This document shows positions 9,336-20,451 of a DNA stretch of 64,000 nucleotides, one piece after another. Origin of the DNA: Microbulbifer flavimaris (lineage in GTDB: Bacteria; Pseudomonadota; Gammaproteobacteria; Pseudomonadales; Cellvibrionaceae); assembly GCF_001641755.2 (NCBI RefSeq), contig NZ_LRFG02000002.1:1-64000 (forward strand), given 5' to 3'. The notes beneath the pieces were generated by a model that saw only the letters and a list, made by a program, of their open reading frames with translations, was not told the origin of the DNA and searched no databases. Position numbers and translations under genes: made by a program. Every line of letters starts with the position of its first letter. The stretch's first letter is position 1.

Positions 9336-10799
9336 CTATGCTTCTTCGCCGGTATCACCCAGGCGCCACTGCGCCAGCTGCTGGGACAAGGCACCGACAT
9401 TACCGGCCCCCTGGGTCAGCACGATATCACCCGGCTCCAACAGATCAGCCAGGATCGGCGGCACCTGTTCGATGGTCTCCACGAAAATCGGGTCTACCTG
9501 ACCACGATTGCGGAGGCTTCGCGCCAGGGTGCGACCATCTGCCCCGGGGATTGGTGCTTCGCCGGCACTGTACACATCCAGCAGGATCAGCTTGTCCACC
9601 TGCGACAGCACCTGCACGAAGTCCTCGAACAGGTCTCTTGTGCGCGTGTAGCGATGCGGCTGGTAGATCATCACCAGGCGCCGCTCCGGCCACCCGTCTC
9701 GAACGGTCTTGATCGTGGCCGCCACCTCTCGCGGATGGTGGCCGTAATCGTCCACCAGCATGACTTTTTCTGCACTGGCGTCGTCGCTGACCGCGTAATG
9801 ACCGTAGATCTGGAAGCGTCGACCGACCCCCTGAAAGCCAAGCAGTCCCTCGCGGATCGCCTCGTCAGCAACCCCCTCTTCCGTGGCAACGGCAATCGCG
9901 GCGGTTGCATTCAGCACATTGTGGATGCCCGGGGTGTTCACGCACACTTCCAGCACATCTCCTTCCGGCCGCTGTACTTTGAAGTGGCTGCGCAGGGGTT
10001 CCTGGTTCACTTCGACGATCCGGTAGTCATTCCCCTCATCAAAACCGTAAGTAGACACCGGACGAGAGAACTGCGGGATTACATCCTGCACGTTTTCATC
10101 ATCCCCACACACCACCGCCAGACCATAGAACGGCAGGTTGTGCACAAAGTCGATAAAGATCTGCTTGACCTTTTCAAAATCCCCGCCGTAGGTCTCCATA
10201 TGGTCCGCATCGATGTTGGTGATCACCGTCACCATCGGCTGCAGGTGGATAAATGAAGCATCGCTCTCATCGGCCTCGGCAATCAGGTAGCGGCTCTCAC
10301 CCAGCGCGGCGTTTGCCCCGGCTGCGTTCACCAGGCCACCGATGACAAATGTGGGATCCTTGCCGTCGGCAGCAAAGATCGAAGCAATCAGACTGGTGGT
10401 CGTGGTCTTGCCATGGGTGCCGGCCACCGCGATTCCGTAGCGATAACGCATCAATTCACCGAGCATTTCAGCACGACGCACTACAGGAATACGGTTTTCC
10501 CTGGCCGCAACCAGTTCCGGATTGTCTTCCTGTACCGCAGAGGAGTTCACCACCACATCCACGTCGCGCACGTTGTCTGCGGTATGACCGACCTGCACTT
10601 TTACACCCAGGTCCCGCAACCTGCGGGTGACCGAGGACTCTTTCAAGTCAGAGCCCGAAACTTCGTAACCCTGGTTCTGCAACACTTCGGCAATACCACT
10701 CATGCCGGCGCCGCCGACTCCGATAAAGTGAATACGGCGGATGCGGCGCATGGCAGGCACGCTGTAGCTGCTCTTTTCCATTGCTGCGTCTTTGGTCAT
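9336..10799 (-). CDS. murC: UDP-N-acetylmuramate--L-alanine ligase
   Basis: MurC adds L-alanine to UDP-MurNAc, the first peptide step of peptidoglycan synthesis in the cytoplasm. The 487-residue protein has the Rossmann motif GVGGAGMSG (about 27-35), the ATP P-loop GTHGKTTT at 126-133, and the Mur-ligase central and C-terminal domains. A conserved [10 protein letters not shown] motif follows. The annotated start gives 17-20 residues before the conserved core; an ATG inside (M7 or M17) is possible. It lies 28 bases after murG and is followed directly by ftsQ. Confidence 0.98.
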   Translation of the reverse strand: MTKDAAMEKSSYSVPAMRRIRRIHFIGVGGAGMSGIAEVLQNQGYEVSGSDLKESSVTRRLRDLGVKVQVGHTADNVRDVDVVVNSSAVQEDNPELVAARENRIPVVRRAEMLGELMRYRYGIAVAGTHGKTTTTSLIASIFAADGKDPTFVIGGLVNAAGANAALGESRYLIAEADESDASFIHLQPMVTVITNIDADHMETYGGDFEKVKQIFIDFVHNLPFYGLAVVCGDDENVQDVIPQFSRPVSTYGFDEGNDYRIVEVNQEPLRSHFKVQRPEGDVLEVCVNTPGIHNVLNATAAIAVATEEGVADEAIREGLLGFQGVGRRFQIYGHYAVSDDASAEKVMLVDDYGHHPREVAATIKTVRDGWPERRLVMIYQPHRYTRTRDLFEDFVQVLSQVDKLILLDVYSAGEAPIPGADGRTLARSLRNRGQVDPIFVETIEQVPPILADLLEPGDIVLTQGAGNVGALSQQLAQWRLGDTGEEA

Positions 10800-10827
10800 G
10801 TTAAATTCCTTACCTCCGCCGAATTTC

Positions 10828-11958
10828 TCACTTGGTGCCGGTCATAGCCGCACAGGCCTCGACCACACGGGTTGTCGCATCGGTGCGGGCTGCACTGCGA
10901 GCGGCTTTTGCCATCGCCAGCAATTTTTCCGGCTGCGTAAACAGGTCACTCAATAGGCCGGCCATCTGCTCGGCGCTCATGGTGTCCTGTTGAACCACAA
11001 TCGCGCCGCCGGCCTCCTGCAGCCACTCGCCGTTCCTGGTCTGGTGGTCGTCAATGGCAAACGGAAACGGCACCATGATCGCGCCCACTCCCGCCGCCGC
11101 AATTTCCGAAACGGTCAATGCCCCGGCCCGGCAGATAACCAGGTCTGCCTGCTCGTAGGCGCCGGCCATGTCCGCGATAAACGACACCACCTCCGCATCA
11201 ATGCCCGCCTGGCGATAACTGTCGCGGGCCACATCCAGATGACGCTGGCCGGCCTGATGTGTCACCCTTGGCCGGATGGATTCTTCCACCAGCGACAGTG
11301 CCTGCGGTACCACCTCATTGATGGCAACCGCGCCGAGGCTACCGCCCAGCACCAGCAGTCGCAGGGGGCGCTCTTTTGCTATGCGCTTTTCCGGCGACGG
11401 CAGCTGGACAATCTCCTCTCGCACCGGATTACCGACCTGTTCGCCGCGGCCAAGGCCGCTGGGAAACGCCTCCAGAACCCGATTGGCAATTTTGGCCAGC
11501 AGCCGGTTGGTGGTGCCCGCTACGGCATTCTGTTCGTGTATCAGTAGCGGGATGCCACGCAGTCGGGCGGCAACACCGCCCGGGCCCGTGGCATAACCGC
11601 CGAATCCGAGTACCGCATCCGGATTAACTTTCTTCATCACCCCAAGGGCCTGACGCACTGCGCCCAGAATCTTGAACGGTGCTTTTGCCAGAGCCAGCTT
11701 GCCCTTGCCCCGGACACCCTCGACGGTGATGAAATGCAGCGCAATGCCTGCATCCGGAATCAGCTGCGCCTCAATGCCACGCTCGGTACCCAACCACTCC
11801 ACTTCGGCGCCACACGCCTGCAGCGCCCTGGCCACCGCCAGCGCGGGAAACACATGGCCGCCGGTACCGCCGGCCATCAGTAAAAAGCGCTTGCCGGAAA
11901 AATCCGGGGCACTCTGCTGGTCCGGGGCACTCTGCTGATCCAATGTCTCCTCCACCAT
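10828..11958 (-). CDS. murG: UDP-GlcNAc transferase to lipid I, MurG
   Basis: MurG transfers GlcNAc to undecaprenyl-PP-MurNAc-pentapeptide on the cytoplasmic face of the inner membrane, making lipid II. The 376-residue product has the glycine-rich motif GGTGGHVFP at about 30-38, the second G loop LVLGGSLGA, and the nucleotide-sugar signature with [11 protein letters not shown] chose the ATG at 11958 because GGGGAGG lies just upstream and its A overlaps the ftsW TGA. The first 20 residues carry a duplicated QQSAPD from an 18-bp tandem repeat (11903-11938) ahead of the conserved fold. Confidence 0.98.
   Translation of the reverse strand: MVEETLDQQSAPDQQSAPDFSGKRFLLMAGGTGGHVFPALAVARALQACGAEVEWLGTERGIEAQLIPDAGIALHFITVEGVRGKGKLALAKAPFKILGAVRQALGVMKKVNPDAVLGFGGYATGPGGVAARLRGIPLLIHEQNAVAGTTNRLLAKIANRVLEAFPSGLGRGEQVGNPVREEIVQLPSPEKRIAKERPLRLLVLGGSLGAVAINEVVPQALSLVEESIRPRVTHQAGQRHLDVARDSYRQAGIDAEVVSFIADMAGAYEQADLVICRAGALTVSEIAAAGVGAIMVPFPFAIDDHQTRNGEWLQEAGGAIVVQQDTMSAEQMAGLLSDLFTQPEKLLAMAKAARSAARTDATTRVVEACAAMTGTK
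11903..11938. repeat. 18-bp tandem duplication inside the murG 5' end
   Basis: Two copies of an 18-base unit (11903-11920 and 11921-11938) differ only at the last base. They encode the repeated peptide QQSAPD in the dispensable-looking N-terminal extension of MurG. The in-frame change of copy number would be neutral for the reading frame. Confidence 0.85.
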
Positions 11959-13196
11959 CAGGCCGCCTCCCCCTGCGTTCGATCGCCGAGTTGTAGCGGA
12001 TTGAAAATCGGCAACTTGCGCACGCTGCCACTGGACTTTTTCTCGCTGGTGGATTCTTGCAACTCGCCCTGAATTCGCAGGGCCAGCGCAAACAGGGCGC
12101 AGCAAATCACCAGGCTACTGCCCCCGGAACTGACGAACGGCAGCGTCAGTCCCTTTGTCGGCAGCAGGCCCGAGGCCACGCCCATGTTGACGAAGGCCTG
12201 ACCGGCCAGCAGCACTGCAATCCCGAAGGCCAGCAGTGCGGCGAAGAACTGCTGTTTCGCCAGCGCCTGGCGCACCAGCCGCAAAAGCGACCAGGTCAGG
12301 GCCGCAAACAGTCCGATCACCAGCAAGCCACCGACCATGCCCCACTCCTCAGAGAGGATGGCGAAGATAAAGTCCGTGTGGGCCTCCGGCAGGTAAAAGA
12401 GTTTCTGCACGCTATTACCCAGTCCAACACCGAACCATTCACCACGGCCAAACGCGATCAGCGACTGGGTCAACTGGTAGCCACTGGCGAACTGATCCCG
12501 CCAGGGATCCAGGAAAGTCGTCAGTCGCTGCAACCGGTATGGGCTCATCAGCGCCATCATCGCCAGGGCGCTGGCCGCCAGCCCCACCAGGGTGAAGGTG
12601 TGCGGCAGGCGGGCGCCAGCCAGGAATACCATTGCCAACACCGTCCCGGAAATCACCACCACCGAACCGAAGTCGGGCTGCAGTAGCAACAGCAGAGCCA
12701 CCAGGCCGAGTATCACTACGGGCACCATAAAGCTGCTCCAGTGACGCAACTGCTGGTTTCGACGGGTCAAAAAGCTGCCGAAGAAAACCAGCAGGCAGAA
12801 CTTCGCCACCTCTGCCGGCTGCACCGTAATGGGGCCGAAAGACAGCCAGCGGCGACTGCCGTTTACCTCGCGCCCAATCCCCGGCACCAACACGATCAGC
12901 AGCAGCAGGCCAGCAAAAAGCAGCAACGGCCAGGAAAGGCGCGACCATGCGGCGAGCGGTACCTGGCTGACCACACCAGCAATCACGGCACCAATACCGA
13001 GAAACATCAGGTGGCGCTTCAGGAAAAACCAGGGATCGCCGTAGGTATCGCTGGCAAAGGCAATCGAAGCGGAGGCCACCATCACGACACCGATACTGGC
13101 CAGGGCGAGCACACTGAAGGGCAACACCCACTCCGCTTTCATGCCACTGCCACCGTCAGCAGCCAGCTGCTGCAGTTTTTCTTTTGTGCGACTCAC
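11958..13196 (-). CDS. ftsW: Septal SEDS glycosyltransferase FtsW
   Basis: FtsW is a polytopic SEDS-family peptidoglycan polymerase that works with FtsI at the septum. The 412-residue protein has about ten hydrophobic helices. Conserved features include NGSRRWL in the large-loop region, the extracytoplasmic loop with QSLIAFGRGEWFGVGLGNSVQK, and the C-terminal GLLPTKGLTLPFVSSGGSS. It overlaps murD by four bases (ATGA) and murG by one, showing tight translational coupling. Confidence 0.98.
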   Translation of the reverse strand: MSRTKEKLQQLAADGGSGMKAEWVLPFSVLALASIGVVMVASASIAFASDTYGDPWFFLKRHLMFLGIGAVIAGVVSQVPLAAWSRLSWPLLLFAGLLLLIVLVPGIGREVNGSRRWLSFGPITVQPAEVAKFCLLVFFGSFLTRRNQQLRHWSSFMVPVVILGLVALLLLLQPDFGSVVVISGTVLAMVFLAGARLPHTFTLVGLAASALAMMALMSPYRLQRLTTFLDPWRDQFASGYQLTQSLIAFGRGEWFGVGLGNSVQKLFYLPEAHTDFIFAILSEEWGMVGGLLVIGLFAALTWSLLRLVRQALAKQQFFAALLAFGIAVLLAGQAFVNMGVASGLLPTKGLTLPFVSSGGSSLVICCALFALALRIQGELQESTSEKKSSGSVRKLPIFNPLQLGDRTQGEAA

Positions 13197-14578
13197 AACG
13201 CACCTCCCGCCGGCACACTGGCGCCGAGCGCGGTCACCGCGCGACGGAAGTCTTCGCCGCGGGCCTCAAAATTCCGGTACATGTCAAAACTGGCGCAGGC
13301 CGGTGACAACAGCACGTAATCACCCGGCTCAGCCAGTGTCATCGCGGATGCGACAGCTTCTTCCATACTGCCGGCAGTTTTCACCGGGCAGGCCCCGGTC
13401 AGTGCGGCGGCAATTTTCGGCCCGTCGACACCGATCGTAACCAGCCCACGCAGATTGCCCGCCACTTCACCCAGAGGCGTGAAATCCGCACCCTTGCCCT
13501 CACCGCCGGCAATCAAAACGATCTTCTGACTGGACGAACCGAGTCCCTCCAAGGCTGCGCGAGTAGCGCCGACGTTGGTGCCCTTGGAATCGTTGACGAA
13601 GATCACTTCGCCGATATCGCCGATCCGCTCACAACGGTGAGTGAGGCCGGGGAACTCCCGCAGCACGGTCAGCATGGTGTCCATCGGCAGGCCGACAGCG
13701 TGACCTAGGGCCAGTGCCGCCAGCGCGTTGGCCGCATTGTGTCGACCGACCATGGCCATCTCAGCAACCGGCATGAGCTTTTCCACACCGCGGACCAGCC
13801 ATTCCTCGCCATCGACCTGGCGCAAACCAAACTGGCCCAGGTCCGGGTTATTCAGACCGAAGCTCCACTCCTTCACTCCCTGGGCCAGGGGTGCGCGGGT
13901 TAGCGGGTCGTCACGATTGACCACCAATTGCTGTGCATGGCGGTATATACGCTGCTTCGCGGCATGGTAGGCGGCCATGTCCGGGTAGCGATCCATATGG
14001 TCTTCACTGAGGTTCAGAATGGTCGCCGCAGTCAGCTCCAGTGAGTGAGTGGTTTCCAGCTGGAAGCTCGAGAGCTCCAGTACAAACAGCTCGGGTAAAG
14101 CCTGTTCCAGCAGATCCAGCACGGGGACACCGATATTGCCACCGACAGCCACTCGCACACCGGCTCGCTGCGCCATTTGCCCCAGCAGGGTGGTCACAGT
14201 GCTCTTGCCATTGGAGCCCGTGATAGCGGCAATCTTCGGCGGCTGCTCGAGGCGATTCATTTCCCGCGCGAACAGTTCTATATCCCCGACCACGGGAATG
14301 CCCTCGGCGAGGGCACGCTGCAGGGCCGGCTCCGCCAGCGCGACACCGGGACTGGTGATGATCTCGCTCGCCGCGAGCAGCGTCTCTGCATCCAGCGGCC
14401 CGAGCTGCACCGGCACATCGGGAAACTGTTCGCGGAAACTTTCCAGCCCCGGGGGCTGCGGGCGGCTATCGAGCACAACGGGGACTAAACCGGCGCGCAG
14501 CAGGTAACGCACCACCGATACACCGGTGGCGCCTAACCCGATTACCACTTTTTGCTGCGAAGTTGCGATCAATGTCAT
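13193..14578 (-). CDS. murD: UDP-MurNAc-L-alanine--D-glutamate ligase
   Basis: MurD adds D-glutamate to UDP-MurNAc-L-Ala in the cytoplasm. The 461-residue protein has an N-terminal nucleotide-sugar domain with GLGATGVSV at about 14-22 and the ATP loop GSNGKSTVTT at 121-130. The Mur-ligase ELSSFQLE motif and the C-terminal domain with NDSKGTN and LLSPACASFD follow. Length and motifs are standard. A 108-base gap separates it from mraY upstream, and it overlaps ftsW downstream. Confidence 0.98.
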   Translation of the reverse strand: MTLIATSQQKVVIGLGATGVSVVRYLLRAGLVPVVLDSRPQPPGLESFREQFPDVPVQLGPLDAETLLAASEIITSPGVALAEPALQRALAEGIPVVGDIELFAREMNRLEQPPKIAAITGSNGKSTVTTLLGQMAQRAGVRVAVGGNIGVPVLDLLEQALPELFVLELSSFQLETTHSLELTAATILNLSEDHMDRYPDMAAYHAAKQRIYRHAQQLVVNRDDPLTRAPLAQGVKEWSFGLNNPDLGQFGLRQVDGEEWLVRGVEKLMPVAEMAMVGRHNAANALAALALGHAVGLPMDTMLTVLREFPGLTHRCERIGDIGEVIFVNDSKGTNVGATRAALEGLGSSSQKIVLIAGGEGKGADFTPLGEVAGNLRGLVTIGVDGPKIAAALTGACPVKTAGSMEEAVASAMTLAEPGDYVLLSPACASFDMYRNFEARGEDFRRAVTALGASVPAGGAL

Positions 14579-14686
14579 CCGTTGTCTTTCCAGTGCGCTT
14601 TGCGCTCTTATGCTCTTGTCGTGCTCTCTTCGTGCTCTACTGTCGATCTACTGTGAAATTCTTTCTACTCGTGCTTTTGCCTGTTC

Positions 14687-15772
14687 TTACCGCAGCTTCA
14701 GTGTTGCCATGCCCAAAAGCACCAGCACCACGGTGATAATCCAGAAGCGCACGATCACCCGCGGCTCCGGCCAGCCCTTCAGTTCGAAATGGTGATGCAG
14801 CGGCGCCATGCGGAAAATCCGCTTGCCGGTCAACTTGAATGAGGCCACCTGCATGATCACCGAAACAGTTTCCATCACGAATACGCCGCCCATGATGAAC
14901 AGCACGATTTCGTGCCGGGTGATCACCGCAATGATGCCCAGTGCCGCGCCGAGGGCTAGTGCACCCACATCACCCATAAATACCTGGGCCGGATAGGTGT
15001 TGAACCAGAGAAAGCCCAGACCGGCACCCCCAAGCGCAGCACAGAAGACAGCCAGCTCACCGGCACCGGGAATCGATGGAATATGCAGGTATTCCGCGAA
15101 CTCCACGTGGCCGACCAGGTAAGCGATAACGCCCAGCGCTCCACCCACCATCACGGTTGGCATGATGGCCAGACCGTCCAGGCCATCGGTCAGGTTAACC
15201 GCATTGCTGGAACCCACCACTACGAAATAGGTCAGCACAATAAAGAAGACCGGGCCCAGATCGATGGCGATATCCTTGAAAAACGGCACGAAGAACTGGG
15301 TTTCCGCAGGGCTGACAGCAGCCATATACAGGTAGATAGCCGCACCCAGCCCGGCGATGGACTGCCAGAAATATTTCCAGCGCGCGATCAGGCCGCGCGG
15401 GTTTTTCTCCACCACCTTCTTGTAATCGTCGACGAAGCCCACCGCACCGAAGACAAAGGTCACCAGCAGGGTGACCCATACATAGCGGTTGCTGAGATCG
15501 GACCACAGCAGGGCAGCGGAGAAGATGGCAGCCAAGATCAGGGTGCCGCCCATGGTGGGCGTACCGGACTTGCTCAGGTGCGTCTGCGGGCCATCATCGC
15601 GCACCGCCTGGCCCACCTGCAGCTGGTTCAGCCAGGTAATCATGCGCGGACCGACCAGCAGGGAAATGCCGAGCGCAGTGAGCGCACCCAGAATCGCCCG
15701 CACGGTCAGGTAGTTGAACACCGAAAAGGCGCTCACGTGTTGTTGCAGTAATTCTGCCAGCCAGAGCAGCAT
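14687..15772 (-). CDS. mraY: Phospho-N-acetylmuramoyl-pentapeptide transferase
   Basis: MraY makes lipid I by moving phospho-MurNAc-pentapeptide onto undecaprenyl phosphate in the inner membrane. The 361-residue product has about ten membrane helices. Signature segments include GTPTMGG near the N-terminus, FVDDYKK with the catalytic aspartates, [10 protein letters not shown], and the C-terminal APLHHHFE magnesium/histidine loop. Its start codon overlaps the last base of murF. Confidence 0.99.
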   Translation of the reverse strand: MLLWLAELLQQHVSAFSVFNYLTVRAILGALTALGISLLVGPRMITWLNQLQVGQAVRDDGPQTHLSKSGTPTMGGTLILAAIFSAALLWSDLSNRYVWVTLLVTFVFGAVGFVDDYKKVVEKNPRGLIARWKYFWQSIAGLGAAIYLYMAAVSPAETQFFVPFFKDIAIDLGPVFFIVLTYFVVVGSSNAVNLTDGLDGLAIMPTVMVGGALGVIAYLVGHVEFAEYLHIPSIPGAGELAVFCAALGGAGLGFLWFNTYPAQVFMGDVGALALGAALGIIAVITRHEIVLFIMGGVFVMETVSVIMQVASFKLTGKRIFRMAPLHHHFELKGWPEPRVIVRFWIITVVLVLLGMATLKLR

Positions 15773-17157
15773 CAGTTTTCCTCTTGCGCGTCCGCGCCTT
15801 CCGTCAGTGCCTGCACTACCCGCTCCATGCGGGCACTGCGGGAACCTTTCACCAGCACCGTGGTGTTTTCATCCAATTCGCGTTTTAGCGCCTCCACCAG
15901 CGCCCGATGTTCGCGAAAGTTATGACGCGGCTTGCCGGTTCCCTCGGCGAAAGCCACGCTGGCCGCCATACCCAACGGCCCCAGGGTGAAGAGTGCATCC
16001 AGGCCACGATCCCGGGCCAACTCTCCCATCTCGCGGTGCATCCGCTCCGCGTCTGCCCCCAGCTCTGCCATATCGCCGAGGACGAGAATTTTTTTGCCCT
16101 GCCGTTGCGCCAGCAGTTCGATCGCTGCCGCCACGGAGCCGGGGTTCGCGTTGTAGCTGTCGTCGATCACGGTCTCGCCACCGAGACCGGTATGCACCTG
16201 CAGGCGGCCGCCAACGGATCCCGCCATGGCCAAGCCACTGGCGATTTCCAATGCCGGAATCCCGGCAGCCAGCGCGCAGCCGGCAGCCACCAGGGCGTTG
16301 TGTACATTGTGCTCACCGAGCAATTGCAGCTGTACCGGGTGAGCCACCTCGTCGATGACCAGGTCGAACCCGGGGCAACCGCGTTCGTCCAACACGATAT
16401 TGTCAGCGTGCACCGCACAATCGTGACCGAGCCCTACTGCCAGCGTGTTTACTTCCTCGGGCATCTGGCTCAGCCAGTAGCGGGTGTAATCCTCGTCCGC
16501 ATTGATGACCGCGGTGCTGCCGCCGGCCAGGCTGGTGTAGATCTGGCCTTTTGCCGCGGCGATTCCATCCACTGAGCCGAAGCCTTCCACGTGCGCCGGC
16601 ATTACGTTGTTGACCGCTGTGATCTGCGGCTTGCCAATACCGCACAGGTAACCGATATCGTCGGGACCGTTTGCGCCCATTTCCAGAATCAGCACCTCGT
16701 GCTCCGGCGTGAGCCCGAACAGTGTCATCGGCAGGCCGAACTGGTTGTTCAGGTTACCCTGCGTCACACAGACCTTATGGCGCTGCGAAAAAATCGCCGA
16801 CAGCATCTCTTTCACGGTGGTCTTGCCGCAGGATCCGGTAATGGCGATCACCGGCCCTTCAAACTGCTCACGACACAGCAGGCCGATCTGGCCCAGGGCT
16901 ACAGTCGTGTCCTCGACCCGCCACTGGGGCAGGGACACGCCGGGAATCTCGCGCTCTACCACCAGCCCCAGGACCTTGCCTTCCAGTTCCGCGGCAAAAT
17001 CGTGCGCATCGAAGTTCTCACCCACCAGCGCCACGAACAACGCGCGCTCGTCCAGCTTGCGGGTGTCGGTGCAGACGCGATCAAACGTCACCGAGCCGTT
17101 AATGAGCTCGCCACCAAAACGGCGCTGCAACTGTTCAAGGGTCAGCGGGGCGATCAT
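15772..17157 (-). CDS. murF: UDP-MurNAc-tripeptide--D-alanyl-D-alanine ligase
   Basis: MurF adds the D-Ala-D-Ala dipeptide to complete the UDP-MurNAc-pentapeptide. The 461-residue protein has the ATP loop GSCGKTT at 108-114, the NLNNQFGLP motif, [10 protein letters not shown] and DSYNANPGS of the Mur-ligase family. Its substrate needs a D-Ala-D-Ala ligase, but no ddl gene lies in this window. It abuts murE and mraY with one-base overlaps. Confidence 0.98.
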   Translation of the reverse strand: MIAPLTLEQLQRRFGGELINGSVTFDRVCTDTRKLDERALFVALVGENFDAHDFAAELEGKVLGLVVEREIPGVSLPQWRVEDTTVALGQIGLLCREQFEGPVIAITGSCGKTTVKEMLSAIFSQRHKVCVTQGNLNNQFGLPMTLFGLTPEHEVLILEMGANGPDDIGYLCGIGKPQITAVNNVMPAHVEGFGSVDGIAAAKGQIYTSLAGGSTAVINADEDYTRYWLSQMPEEVNTLAVGLGHDCAVHADNIVLDERGCPGFDLVIDEVAHPVQLQLLGEHNVHNALVAAGCALAAGIPALEIASGLAMAGSVGGRLQVHTGLGGETVIDDSYNANPGSVAAAIELLAQRQGKKILVLGDMAELGADAERMHREMGELARDRGLDALFTLGPLGMAASVAFAEGTGKPRHNFREHRALVEALKRELDENTTVLVKGSRSARMERVVQALTEGADAQEEN

Positions 17158-18665
17158 CAGCGCATCCCCTCGTCATCGGCAGAGGCATGCCGTTTGGCCA
17201 GGGCCGCAGCCGCCTGCTCCCGATCACAGAAATGGAAGCGCTCACCACCGATGATCTGGTAGTCCTCATGCCCCTTGCCGGCGATCAACACAATGTCGCC
17301 GGGCTTCGCGGCGGTCACCGCGCGTTCGATAGCCTTGCCGCGGTCGATCTCCACTTCGATATTGCTGGCAGCGCCCTCGAGGATATCGTCAATGATTTTC
17401 TGCGGATCTTCGCTGCGCGGGTTGTCGCTGGTGGCAATGGCGTGATCCGCCATCTCGGAAGCGATCCGCCCCATGGGCGCGCGCTTGCCGGTATCGCGAT
17501 CGCCGCCACATCCGAAAATGCACCACAGGCGCCCGCGGCAATAGGGGCGTGCCGCCGCCAGCGCGGCGCGCAGGGCATCCGGCGTGTGGGCGTAGTCCAC
17601 CAGAACACTGACTTCTTCCTCCATCCCCTCCACTCGAACCCGCTCCATGCGGCCCGGTACGGCACGGATTTTCGGGAAAGCGGCGAGGATGTCTTCGAGC
17701 GGCATACCCGAGGCAGCCACAGCCGCCACCACCGCCAGCGCGTTGTGAATATTGAAGTCGCCGATCAGGGGCGCCTCCAGCCTTCCCGAGCCCCAGGGGG
17801 TGGTGAGCTGAACAGAAAATCCGGTTTCATGGCGCTGCAGGTCAGTGGCGTGCAGATCGCCCGCCTGCAGGCCGTAAGTAATCACTTTCAGGTTGCGCAC
17901 TTTGCAGCGCTCGGCCAGCTGGGCACCGAAGGGGTCATCGAGGTTGATAACACCGCGCTTCAGCTTGGGCAGACCAAACAGTTTTTCCTTGGCGGCACCA
18001 TAAGCCGCCATGCTGCCGTGGTAATCCAGGTGATCCCGTGACAGGTTGGTGAAAATCGCCGTGTCAAAAATCAGGCCGTGGACGCGCCCCTGCGCCAGGG
18101 CGTGGGAGGACACCTCCATCGCTGCAGCCTTGACACCGCGGCCGCGGAAGTCGGCGTATTCCGCCTGCAGGCGCACCGGGTCCGGCGTCGTCAGGCCTGT
18201 ATCTTCGAGCGAAATATGCCCTTCTTTCCAGACACCGTTGCCGATGGTGCCCATCACGCCGGCGCTGCCGAAGTGATACGCCAGCAGCTGGGCTGTCAGG
18301 TAGGCGCAGGTGGACTTGCCGTTGGTTCCGGTCACACCCACCAGGTACATTTCCTCGGTGGGGTTGCCGTAGAAGCGCGCAGCGATCTCGCCCACACGCT
18401 TGGCCAGGCCCGGTACGGTCACAACCTGCACGCCATCGCGGGTGATGGTGTCCAATTGGTCGCCATCCGCGAGCACCGCCGCAGCGCCGGCATCAATCGC
18501 ATTACCGATAAACTCTCGGCCATCGACGACGCTGCCGCGCAGGGCCATAAACAGGTCGCCCGCGCGCACCTCGCGGCTGTCCAGAGCCACCCCGGATACC
18601 GGCACGTCTGGAATACCGGCATAGCCGGGCACCAGTTGCTGCAGGGAAACTTTGCTCTGATTCAC
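17157..18665 (-). CDS. murE: UDP-MurNAc-dipeptide--meso-DAP ligase
   Basis: MurE adds the third stem-peptide residue. The 502-residue product has the ATP loop GTNGKST at 113-119 and the specificity motif DNPR (in ATSDNPRSEDP), which indicates meso-diaminopimelate as substrate and therefore a Gram-negative A1-gamma peptidoglycan. The lysine expected to be carbamylated lies in the central domain. It overlaps ftsI by four bases and murF by one. Confidence 0.98.
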   Translation of the reverse strand: MNQSKVSLQQLVPGYAGIPDVPVSGVALDSREVRAGDLFMALRGSVVDGREFIGNAIDAGAAAVLADGDQLDTITRDGVQVVTVPGLAKRVGEIAARFYGNPTEEMYLVGVTGTNGKSTCAYLTAQLLAYHFGSAGVMGTIGNGVWKEGHISLEDTGLTTPDPVRLQAEYADFRGRGVKAAAMEVSSHALAQGRVHGLIFDTAIFTNLSRDHLDYHGSMAAYGAAKEKLFGLPKLKRGVINLDDPFGAQLAERCKVRNLKVITYGLQAGDLHATDLQRHETGFSVQLTTPWGSGRLEAPLIGDFNIHNALAVVAAVAASGMPLEDILAAFPKIRAVPGRMERVRVEGMEEEVSVLVDYAHTPDALRAALAAARPYCRGRLWCIFGCGGDRDTGKRAPMGRIASEMADHAIATSDNPRSEDPQKIIDDILEGAASNIEVEIDRGKAIERAVTAAKPGDIVLIAGKGHEDYQIIGGERFHFCDREQAAAALAKRHASADDEGMR

Positions 18666-20437
18666 GATTTTTTACCTCTTTCGCCCAGCTGTACGGCCAG
18701 CTGCTCGTCCGCCGGGGGAACCTCTTCCGGCGGTACCTGAAGCAGGCGCATGGCACCTTCCATCACGGCACCGAAAACCGGTGCAGCCACTTCACCGCCG
18801 TAGTACTTGGCCTGACTCGGATCGTCGATGACCACCACCGCCGCGAGACGGGGATTGTCCGCCGGAATGAAACCGGCGAACACCGAGCGATAGCGATTCT
18901 CCACATACCCCTGGCTACCCACTATATGCACCGTGCCGGTCTTGCCAGCCACCCGGTATCCGTCCACACCTGCGCGGCGGCCGGTGCCTTCCTCGCCAAT
19001 GACCGTCTCAAGCATCGAGGTCACCTGCTGGGCCAGCGCGTTTTCAACCACTCGCTCACCCTCGGCGGGGGCTTTTTTACCTTCCGCCAGAACCAGTGAA
19101 ACCGGGCGCTTGAGCCCGGCATTGGCGATGACGCTGTAGGCCTGTGCCAGCTGCACGGCGTTTACTGTTAAACCGTAGCCGAAGGCGAAGTTGGCCCGCT
19201 CGATTGGATGCCATCGACTTCGACTGGGCAGGATGCCCGCGGCCTCTCCCGGGAAGCCGCTGCCCACCGCCTCCCCGAGACCCAGTCGGTAAAAGAGTTC
19301 ACGCAGGGTGTTTGGTTCCAGGTCCATGGCAATTTTTGTGATCCCGACCTGGCTCGACTTCGTGATCACCCGGGTCAGGTCGATGCGACCGTAATTCACC
19401 GGATCCACCAGGGTCTTGCCCGGCAGGCGGATATAGCCGGGACTGGTATTGATCGCCGTGTGCGGCTCGTAGCGCCCGCTCTCCAGAGCGGCCAGCGCCG
19501 TCAGCGGCTTCACCGTGGAGCCCGGTTCAAACTGATCGATCAGGGCGCGGTTGCGCATGGCCGCTGCGGTCACACCCTTGCGGTTGTTGGGGTTGAATGA
19601 CGGCTGATTGGCCATGGCCAGCACGTCGCCGCTGCGAGTGTCCAGGATCACCATAAAGCCGGAGGCGGCACCGTTTTCGTTGACGGCGCGCTTGAGCTCA
19701 CGGTACGCCAGGTATTGCAGGCGCATATCGATGGACAGCCGCAGGTCGCGGCCCGGGCGCGCCTCACGTTTGGTGGCCAGATCCTGCACGGTGCGGCCCT
19801 TGAGATCCTTCAGCACCTGCTGCTGACCGGGCTGACCCGACAGCCAGTTGTCGTAGGCGAGTTCGAGCCCTTCCTGGCCACGATCGTCGATATTGGTAAA
19901 ACCGAGCAGCTGTGCCACCACCTCACCGGCGGGGTAGAAGCGGCGGTACTCTTTCTTGCTGTATACACCCGGAATATCCAGCGATAGCGCACGGCCGGCC
20001 TGCTCCGGAGACAGATGCCGGCGCAGGTACATGAATTCCTTGCTGCCATATTTTTGCAGCCGCTTGGCGAGCGTGGCGGGCTTTATTTCCAGCGCTCTGG
20101 CGAGACGACGCAGATCGTCCGCTGACGCTTCGCGGAGATGCTGAGGGTTGGCCCACAGGGTTTGCACCGGTGTACTCACCGCGAGCAACTCACCATTGCG
20201 GTCGACAATGGTGCCGCGATAGGCGGCGATTTCTTCGGTGCGAATGGTCCGTGCACGGCCCTGGTCCTGCAGGAAGCGATAGCCACGCTCCTCTGCGGGC
20301 AATACCTGCAGGCGCGCCAGATGAAACACCAGGGCCGCGGCCAGCAGGCACAGCAATACTGCCACCAGCGCAAAGCGCCAGCGGGCAATACCCGGCTGTA
20401 CCTGTTGTTTCTTAACCGCACCCATGACAGTCCCCAA
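18662..20437 (-). CDS. ftsI: Septal transpeptidase PBP3 (FtsI)
   Basis: FtsI is the class B penicillin-binding protein that cross-links septal peptidoglycan together with FtsW. The 591-residue protein has a cytoplasmic tail, one membrane helix (about 21-43) and a PBP dimerisation domain with the RGTIVDRNG motif (74-82). The transpeptidase domain carries STVK (active serine S307), KSSQVG for the second motif, and KTG at 499-501. It lies between ftsL and murE. Confidence 0.98.
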   Translation of the reverse strand: MGTVMGAVKKQQVQPGIARWRFALVAVLLCLLAAALVFHLARLQVLPAEERGYRFLQDQGRARTIRTEEIAAYRGTIVDRNGELLAVSTPVQTLWANPQHLREASADDLRRLARALEIKPATLAKRLQKYGSKEFMYLRRHLSPEQAGRALSLDIPGVYSKKEYRRFYPAGEVVAQLLGFTNIDDRGQEGLELAYDNWLSGQPGQQQVLKDLKGRTVQDLATKREARPGRDLRLSIDMRLQYLAYRELKRAVNENGAASGFMVILDTRSGDVLAMANQPSFNPNNRKGVTAAAMRNRALIDQFEPGSTVKPLTALAALESGRYEPHTAINTSPGYIRLPGKTLVDPVNYGRIDLTRVITKSSQVGITKIAMDLEPNTLRELFYRLGLGEAVGSGFPGEAAGILPSRSRWHPIERANFAFGYGLTVNAVQLAQAYSVIANAGLKRPVSLVLAEGKKAPAEGERVVENALAQQVTSMLETVIGEEGTGRRAGVDGYRVAGKTGTVHIVGSQGYVENRYRSVFAGFIPADNPRLAAVVVIDDPSQAKYYGGEVAAPVFGAVMEGAMRLLQVPPEEVPPADEQLAVQLGERGKKS

Positions 20438-20451
20438 AGACCCTTTCTAAA

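Noticed and set aside
12057-13319. Open frames on the plus strand across ftsW
   Set aside because: They lie antisense to a highly conserved gene, are rich in Q, H and R, and match no family.
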